Below are positions 15,541 to 18,481 of a stretch of DNA of 18,481 nucleotides, in pieces. A program made the position numbers and the translations under genes. Position 1 is the first letter of the stretch; each line of letters begins with the position of its first letter. Under the pieces are notes generated by a model, which was not told the origin of the DNA, ran no database searches, and was given only the letters and a program-made list of their open reading frames with translations. This stretch comes from Duncaniella sp. (GTDB taxonomy: Bacteria > Bacteroidota > Bacteroidia > Bacteroidales > Muribaculaceae): the NCBI GenBank assembly GCA_022511285.1, contig JAFLRW010000013.1:1-18481 (forward strand). Direction: 5' to 3'.

Positions 15541-16593
15541 TCAGAACTTCACCACAACTTCGGCACAAAGTTTGTCGGCCGCATCGGGCCCCGGGGGGAT
15601 TGTGCCGTGGCGATAGAAATATTTTTCGTAGTCCAAACGGAAGTCGCATTTCACCACCTTGTGTAGATAGGACAGAGTGGCTCCAACGGTGATACGCTTG
15701 CGAGCAGAATCGTCGGTGACAAGCCTTCCGGAGGCATTTCGAATGCCTGACGAGTGGTCAGTCATAGCATCCCAACGGCCTTGTATGGAGGCTCGATTAA
15801 ATAGCCCCCGGCGGATTGGGAAGCCATAGTCGGCCCACAGATTCCAGGCGTGGGCATCGACGTGGGCAGAGCGAGTGTAGTGTTTGTAGATATACTCACC
15901 CTCCAGAGTTAGCTCCCGATGACGCCATGAGAGGCTTGCTCCGGCAAGATTTATGCGGACAGCGTCAGGCACCACAGTCTTGAATCCGGATGCCAATGTG
16001 AGTCCACCCGGGAGAGCGAGCGAGCCTTTGGCGGCATAGGCCAGGGAGTGACACCAGCGCTCCTGGTCGGTGATGGATGTGGGGTTGAAAGCCCCGGCCT
16101 CCAAAGTGAGCGCCCTGTGGGTCCAGGCCACTTTAGCTCCGACACCACGGACATTGCAGATGTTCTTGCCAATGAACGAACGATTTGCAAAAATATAATT
16201 TGCCGGGGCTTTGAAGCAATCGGTGCCAAAAGGCAATCTGAACTGACCGGCCTGGAATCGCAGCCCGGGGAGGGGTTCGAATCGCGCCCAGACATCAAGA
16301 ATCTTCATCTTGCCCCGGTCACAGAGGTCGGCCTGGACAAACCAGTCGATATTCTGAGTAATGAGCCCCTCGATGGAAAGGCGAGCGTTGCGCAACTGGA
16401 AGCGTTGTCGGGTGTCGTCGTCGAAGGCCACTTCGTAGCGACCTCGCAGAGCGCCATGAAAGCGCGGCATGCGGTCAATCGAGTCGGCATCGTCCTCGCT
16501 CGCAGCCAAACGAAAAGCCACAAAAAGCATCAGCCCCGTGAGGAGCATAGCTCTCGGGGCGGATATCAGCGAGGGGATGACAGGAAGTTTCAC
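15541..16593 (-). CDS. Porin, phosphate-selective O/P (OprO/OprP) type
   Basis: 350-residue predicted outer-membrane beta-barrel porin. An N-terminal signal peptide with hydrophobic core MLLTGLMLFVAFRLAA is followed by mature sequence from about residue 32. The block RFQLRNARLSIEGLITQNID (64-83), then VQADLCDRGKMKILDVWARF and LRFQAGQFRLPFG, is characteristic of the Porin_O_P family. Alternating hydrophobic strands continue to the end, and the protein closes with VVVKF, the C-terminal phenylalanine expected for Bam-dependent barrels. Translation from ATG 16593, 4 bp after the sigma-factor stop, gives a long n-region; ATG 16548 is an alternative start. Family membership does not establish phosphate specificity. 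Confidence 0.88.
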   Translation of the reverse strand: MKLPVIPSLISAPRAMLLTGLMLFVAFRLAASEDDADSIDRMPRFHGALRGRYEVAFDDDTRQRFQLRNARLSIEGLITQNIDWFVQADLCDRGKMKILDVWARFEPLPGLRFQAGQFRLPFGTDCFKAPANYIFANRSFIGKNICNVRGVGAKVAWTHRALTLEAGAFNPTSITDQERWCHSLAYAAKGSLALPGGLTLASGFKTVVPDAVRINLAGASLSWRHRELTLEGEYIYKHYTRSAHVDAHAWNLWADYGFPIRRGLFNRASIQGRWDAMTDHSSGIRNASGRLVTDDSARKRITVGATLSYLHKVVKCDFRLDYEKYFYRHGTIPPGPDAADKLCAEVVVKF

Positions 16594-16597
16594 AGAG

Positions 16598-17188
16598 TCA
16601 GACAGCGAGGACTATATTCTTTTCATCGGCAATACGACGCATGTTCAAAATGGCATATCGCATACGCCCGAGGGCAGTATTTATGCTGACACCGGTGGCC
16701 TCCGCAATCTCTTTGAATGACATATTGCGATACATTCTCATGACCAGGACCTCTCTCTGAGGGTCGGGAAGGGCCATGACAATGCGACGAAGGTCTTCAT
16801 CAATCTGCTCGCCCACCATAGCGTCTTCGACGGTTCCGTCGCATAGGTCGCGGCGATTGAGCATGTCGCAAGAATCGTCGTCGGTCGAGACGGTGTTTTC
16901 GAGGCGCGACTGGCGGAAGTGGTCGATAATCAGATTATGCGCTATGCGCGAGAGCCATCCGGAGAACTTGCCGTGTTCGGTATAGCGTCCCTGGCGTATG
17001 GTTACAATGGCCTTGACAAAAGTCTCTTGGAAAATATCGTCGGCCAAATCGGGGTTCTTCACAATGCGTAGGATGTAGGTGTACACCTTCTGCTTGTGAC
17101 GTTCGAGCAGGATATCAAATGCCTCGTTATTATTGTTGGCATAAGCAGCAACCAACTGAGAGTCGGTCAGCTTAGTCAGTTGTTCCAT
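16598..17188 (-). CDS. RNA polymerase sigma factor, ECF (sigma-70) family
   Basis: 196-residue ECF sigma factor with sigma-2 and sigma-4 domains only. Sigma-2 covers about 23-93, with the core-binding DIFQETFVKA (51-60) and the region 2.4-like GWLSRIAHNLIIDHFR (77-92). An acidic linker contains Cys107 and Cys116. Sigma-4 covers about 133-183, with LPDPQREVLVMRMYRNMSF and the helix-turn-helix IAEATGVSINTALGRMRYAI. It is the first gene of the operon with the porin, dapB, lepB and WbqC genes. No anti-sigma or TonB-receptor gene is adjacent, so it does not fit the usual Bacteroidota sigma/anti-sigma/SusC layout. Its regulon and control are unknown. Confidence 0.93.
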   Translation of the reverse strand: MEQLTKLTDSQLVAAYANNNNEAFDILLERHKQKVYTYILRIVKNPDLADDIFQETFVKAIVTIRQGRYTEHGKFSGWLSRIAHNLIIDHFRQSRLENTVSTDDDSCDMLNRRDLCDGTVEDAMVGEQIDEDLRRIVMALPDPQREVLVMRMYRNMSFKEIAEATGVSINTALGRMRYAILNMRRIADEKNIVLAV

Positions 17189-17438
17189 TACTTATCAGAC
17201 TTAATTGTTTTAGAGTAACAATGTTTCGATAGGCCTGGGATTTTAGTTAGAGATGAGTTAATAAATATTAAAATCAAGTCAACAAAGCTTGGCTGGCACA
17301 ATAATTCGTGCTTTCGCAATACAAAATTACGAAAACATCGCCGGATGGGCAAGTTTTTTGACAATCTTTAACCTCCTATCACACAATAAAACGCCTTGAG
17401 CCGCAACAGGCTTGCATCAGCGGGGGGAAGTGAGGGGG
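17189..17438. other. AT-rich intergenic region upstream of the sigma-factor gene
   Basis: 250 bp between the end of hutH and the sigma-factor start. It holds the promoter at 17322-17352 and a leader of about 127 nt before ATG 17188 with no Shine-Dalgarno sequence. Small inverted repeats (for example GCAC/GTGC around 17297-17312) are too weak to call structures. I see no convincing terminator after hutH, and no gene. Confidence 0.6.
17322..17352 (-). promoter_or_regulatory. Bacteroidota-type promoter of the sigma-factor operon
   Basis: On the minus strand TTG (17352-17350) and TAATTTTG (17329-17322) are separated by exactly 20 nt, matching the main-sigma-factor promoter of Bacteroidota. Transcription would start near 17315. 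The match to the housekeeping consensus suggests that the operon is transcribed by the primary sigma factor, at least basally. Confidence 0.8.
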
Positions 17439-18481
17439 TTAGTATTCAATGGAGTAGCGGTTGAGGAAGGCGATGGTTTTTGCGATGTAGTCCTGCATCA
17501 CGACATCTTCCTCAACGAACGGGACCTCAGCGCGGTAGGCTTTGAGGAAAGAGTCGATAATCGGAGCTGATTTGAGCGGGCGACGGAAATCAATGGCCTG
17601 TGCGGCATTCATCAGCTCAACGGCTGCGATGTATTTGAGATTGTCGATAATTTTGTGGAGTTTAGTTGCAGCGTTTGCCCCCATGGAGACGATGTCTTCC
17701 TGGCCGTTGGAGCTGACAATAGAGTCGCATGAAGCGGGCCAGGCATACATTTTGTTTTGGCTCACCATTGAGGCAGCGGAGTATTGCGGAATCATAAAAC
17801 CGGAGTTAAGCCCCGGCTTAGCCACGAGGAATTCGGGGAGACCTCGCAGGCCGAGGATTAGTTGCGCCACACGGCGTTCGGAGATATTGCCAAGCTCGGC
17901 GAGAGCCACGCCCATATAGTCGAAGGCTAAGGCGAGAGGCTCGCCGTGGAAGTTGCCGCCGGAAACCACCAGATCATCGTCGGGGAAGACTGTGGGGTTG
18001 TCAGTAACGGAATTGATTTCGGTGTGGAGCACCTTTGTGACGTGAATCATAGCGTCGCGGACGGCGCCGTGGACCTGCGGGATGCAGCGGAAGGAGTATG
18101 GGTCCTGAACATACTGCTTGTCGCTGCCGATAATCTCGCTCCCATCGAGGATTTTGCGAAAAATTGCTGCGGTCTCGACTTGACCGGCGTGAGGGCGGAC
18201 GGCATGGAGCTGCGGCAAGAAGGGTTCGATGCGTCCGCAGAAAGCTTCGAGCGACATAGCACCGAACAGGTCAAAGCACTTCACAAGGTGCCACCCGTCG
18301 ATGAGGGCCTTTATGCCCGTTGCACTCATGAACTGAGTGCCGTTAAGGAGGGCAAGGCCTTCTTTAGATTGGAGACGAATCGGCTCCCAGCCGAATATAT
18401 CGAGCAGCTCGGCCCCTTTGATTTTCTTGCCTTTGTAGAACACTTCGCCCTCGCCTATCAGAGGGAGGACCAGATTGGCTA
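17439..18481 (-). CDS. hutH: Histidine ammonia-lyase, C-terminal part (5' end outside window)
   Basis: Aromatic amino acid lyase, best assigned as histidine ammonia-lyase, which deaminates histidine to urocanate in histidine catabolism. The frame is open through the right edge (LPLIGEGEVFYKGKK), so the apparent GTG start at 18443 is internal. About 347 of an expected 500 or so residues are visible. Family landmarks are ALLNGTQFM, QDPYSFRCIPQVHGAVRDA, NSVTDNPTVF, SGGNFHGEPLALAFDYMGVA with ISERRVAQLI, and SSNGQEDIVSMGANAATK. The Ala-Ser-Gly that forms the MIO cofactor normally lies just before the LPLIGEGEV segment, so it should sit just beyond the window. Its absence here is no sign of inactivity. 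Confidence 0.94.
   Translation of the reverse strand, partial: ANLVLPLIGEGEVFYKGKKIKGAELLDIFGWEPIRLQSKEGLALLNGTQFMSATGIKALIDGWHLVKCFDLFGAMSLEAFCGRIEPFLPQLHAVRPHAGQVETAAIFRKILDGSEIIGSDKQYVQDPYSFRCIPQVHGAVRDAMIHVTKVLHTEINSVTDNPTVFPDDDLVVSGGNFHGEPLALAFDYMGVALAELGNISERRVAQLILGLRGLPEFLVAKPGLNSGFMIPQYSAASMVSQNKMYAWPASCDSIVSSNGQEDIVSMGANAATKLHKIIDNLKYIAAVELMNAAQAIDFRRPLKSAPIIDSFLKAYRAEVPFVEEDVVMQDYIAKTIAFLNRYSIEY

Noticed and set aside
16048..16689. Plus-strand open frame of 213 codons opposite the porin and the end of the sigma-factor gene
   Set aside because: It spans two clear minus-strand genes and has no recognisable motif.
17395..17425. Terminator after hutH
   Set aside because: Several 4-bp inverted repeats (for example CCGC/GCGG) with a short T-rich stretch can be drawn, but none gives a stable stem.
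17439..18481. Histidine ammonia-lyase lacking its MIO Ala-Ser-Gly
   Set aside because: The gene is cut by the window edge and the motif would lie just beyond it, so nothing suggests a defective enzyme.

Overview
The window looks like a chromosomal segment of a gut-type Bacteroidota bacterium, order Bacteroidales; a Muribaculaceae-like genome is plausible but not proven. Three things support this. First, two promoters have the Bacteroidota form TTG-N20-TAnnTTTG (ahead of glmS and ahead of the sigma-factor gene), and a TAnnTTTG box lies ahead of the wza-like gene. Second, the start codons I inspected (glmS, wza, sigma factor) lack Shine-Dalgarno sequences. Third, the gene families are typical of the group: a large multi-S1 protein, a long signal peptidase I, a phosphate-selective-type porin and a fused Wzc tyrosine kinase.

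Layout. On the + strand, positions 1-952 hold the 3' half of rpsA, ended by a GC-rich hairpin. glmS (1246-3093) follows, with its own promoter, a leader of about 140 nt, and a strong bidirectional terminator at 3123-3167. Everything to the right is on the - strand. Read in transcription order, a truncated hutH (histidine ammonia-lyase) enters from the right edge and ends at 17439. An AT-rich gap carries a clear promoter. A cell-envelope operon follows: ECF sigma factor, porin, dapB, lepB and a WbqC-family gene, the last three joined by 4-bp overlaps. A second promoter at about 12563 starts an eight-gene exopolysaccharide operon: Wza-like lipoprotein, Wzc-like tyrosine autokinase, polysaccharide pyruvyl transferase, GT4, GT32-type, EpsG-like polymerase and two GT2 glycosyltransferases. 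It ends at 3276, convergent with glmS.

How the genes work together. GlmS makes glucosamine-6-phosphate, the precursor of amino-sugar nucleotides used for peptidoglycan and surface glycans. The four glycosyltransferases and the pyruvyl transferase would build and decorate a repeat unit, the EpsG-like protein would polymerise it, and the Wza/Wzc pair would control and carry out export. No flippase (Wzx), initiating phosphoglycosyl transferase or phosphotyrosine phosphatase is present, so those must come from elsewhere if the pathway is of Wzy type. DapB (lysine/diaminopimelate pathway), signal peptidase I and the porin also serve the envelope. No rRNA, tRNA, CRISPR array, insertion sequence or phage gene was recognised. 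I did not find a clearly new system; the most distinctive points are the ECF sigma/porin-led envelope operon without a recognisable anti-sigma gene, the incomplete pyruvylated-polysaccharide operon, the tyrosine-rich kinase tail, and two short leader ORFs ahead of glmS.
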